A stretch of 33,892 nucleotides of DNA. It comes from Microscillaceae bacterium (GTDB lineage Bacteria; Bacteroidota; Bacteroidia; Cytophagales; Microscillaceae). Positions within the stretch are counted from its first letter, which is position 1. Each line of letters begins with the position of its first letter. Below the pieces are notes generated by a model, which searched no databases, was not told where the DNA came from, and saw only the letters and a program-made list of their open reading frames with translations. Positions 33,232-33,892 of the stretch are shown piece by piece. Location of the stretch: positions 1 to 33,892 of the forward strand of contig DMXI01000207.1 in the NCBI GenBank assembly GCA_003483885.1, given 5' to 3'. The translations under genes were made by a program, and so were the position numbers.

Positions 33232-33892
33232 ATGAAATCATTCGCTAAAATATTTGTTACACTTTCGCTTATTATTGGGGCAACTACTACTTCGCAAGCC
33301 CAAATAACAGCCAATAATACCACCGTAAAAGGGAATAATCAATTTGCCATTGAGCTATACAAACAACTTACCCAAGACAAGAATACAAACTTTTTCGTGT
33401 CTCCCTACAGTATTTCTTCGGCACTGGCTATGACTTATGCTGGGGCTAAAGGAAAAACCGCTGAGGAAATGGCCAAGGTGCTTCATTTTGCTCCCAGTCA
33501 ACTGAATCAAGACTATAAAATGTTGGCAGATCATCTCAAAACACTGAACCGAAAGGGATTAGAACTCAAAGTAGCCAATGCCTTATGGGGAGAAAAAACA
33601 CAGCGTTTTTTGCCTGATTACCTAAGCCTTAACCAACAATATTATCAGTCGAAGCTGGAGAATCTTGACTTTAAAAAACAACCAGAACAATCCAGGCTAA
33701 TTATTAACAAATGGGTAGAAGGTAAAACCAATAAAAAAATTAAGAACCTGATTCCTAAAGGTTTAATAGATGCCAGGACACGCTTGGTGCTTACCAACGC
33801 GATTTATTTTAAAGGAGACTGGCAATATACATTTAAGAAAAATCAAACGAAAAGAATGCCTTTTATTGCGGGTAAGCAACGCTTTCCTGGAA
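33232..33892 (+). CDS. Second secreted serpin (partial, C-terminus outside window)
   Basis: Open from the ATG at 33232 to the window end (220 codons). It has a signal peptide (KIFVTLSLIIGATTTSQAQ) and the serpin N-terminal half: TNFFVSPYSISSALAMTYAG, AEEMAKVLHFAPS, LKVANALWGEK, SRLIINKWVEGKTNKKIKNL and LVLTNAIYFKGDW. It is collinear with and closely similar to the preceding serpin throughout the visible part, so it arose by tandem duplication. The reactive loop, which would show the target, lies beyond the edge. Confidence 0.93.
   Translation, partial: MKSFAKIFVTLSLIIGATTTSQAQITANNTTVKGNNQFAIELYKQLTQDKNTNFFVSPYSISSALAMTYAGAKGKTAEEMAKVLHFAPSQLNQDYKMLADHLKTLNRKGLELKVANALWGEKTQRFLPDYLSLNQQYYQSKLENLDFKKQPEQSRLIINKWVEGKTNKKIKNLIPKGLIDARTRLVLTNAIYFKGDWQYTFKKNQTKRMPFIAGKQRFPG

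Noticed and set aside
1..33892. CRISPR array, tRNA, rRNA or phage genes
   Set aside because: No regularly spaced direct repeats, no cloverleaf-like or rRNA-like sequence, and no phage structural or integrase gene were recognised.

Overview
The window looks like chromosomal DNA of a free-living, probably marine, member of the Bacteroidota (Cytophaga-like). The support is a SusC/SusD pair, an ECF sigma/FecR-type anti-sigma pair, several '-7' promoter boxes of the Bacteroidota type TAnnTTTG, lipoproteins and secreted proteins with Sec signals, low GC, and almost no Shine-Dalgarno sequences. The genus is not determined. I saw no rRNA, tRNA, CRISPR array or transposase gene. Region 1 (about 1-14980) is a polysaccharide utilisation locus for alpha-glucans (starch, glycogen or pullulan). 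On the minus strand it has a secreted type I pullulanase, a SusC porin and SusD lipoprotein, and a second operon of a GH127-family protein, a secreted neopullulanase-like GH13 enzyme and a GH31 alpha-glucosidase that runs off the left edge. A plus-strand AraC-type regulator lies between the two operons. A 68-bp element containing a perfect 23-bp repeat and a consensus -7 box lies upstream of both minus-strand operons and is the best candidate for the co-regulating promoter/operator. Region 2 (15111-19947) holds a DUF6438-type lipoprotein, a secreted papain-like protease with a DUF4384-like tail, and a secreted TPR/Ig-like/caspase-like protein; intrinsic terminators separate the transcription units. 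Region 3 (20661-22588) holds tatD and then phhA (phenylalanine 4-hydroxylase). Upstream of phhA is what looks like a complete amino-acid attenuator: a 38-codon leader peptide with eight Tyr and four Phe codons, three mutually exclusive hairpins, and a terminator just before the phhA start. Tyr-starved cells would read through and make Tyr from Phe. This is the most interesting element in the window. Region 4 (22727-26446) is a cell-surface-signalling-like unit: ECF sigma factor, an anti-sigma factor whose cytoplasmic N-terminal module is triplicated, and a secreted STN/carboxypeptidase-regulatory-domain protein with no TonB-receptor barrel. Region 5 (26613-30287) holds a YebC/PmpR-family gene, a roughly 95-nt imperfect hairpin, a lipoprotein and a probable outer-membrane barrel protein (DUF5723-like). 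Region 6 (30288-33892) starts with a scarred intergenic region: a 123-bp MITE-like element with 17-bp perfect terminal inverted repeats and 10-bp flanking direct repeats, a strong terminator, and the coding remnant of a gene on the minus strand. It is followed by a DUF4291 gene and two tandem secreted serpins, the second cut by the window end.
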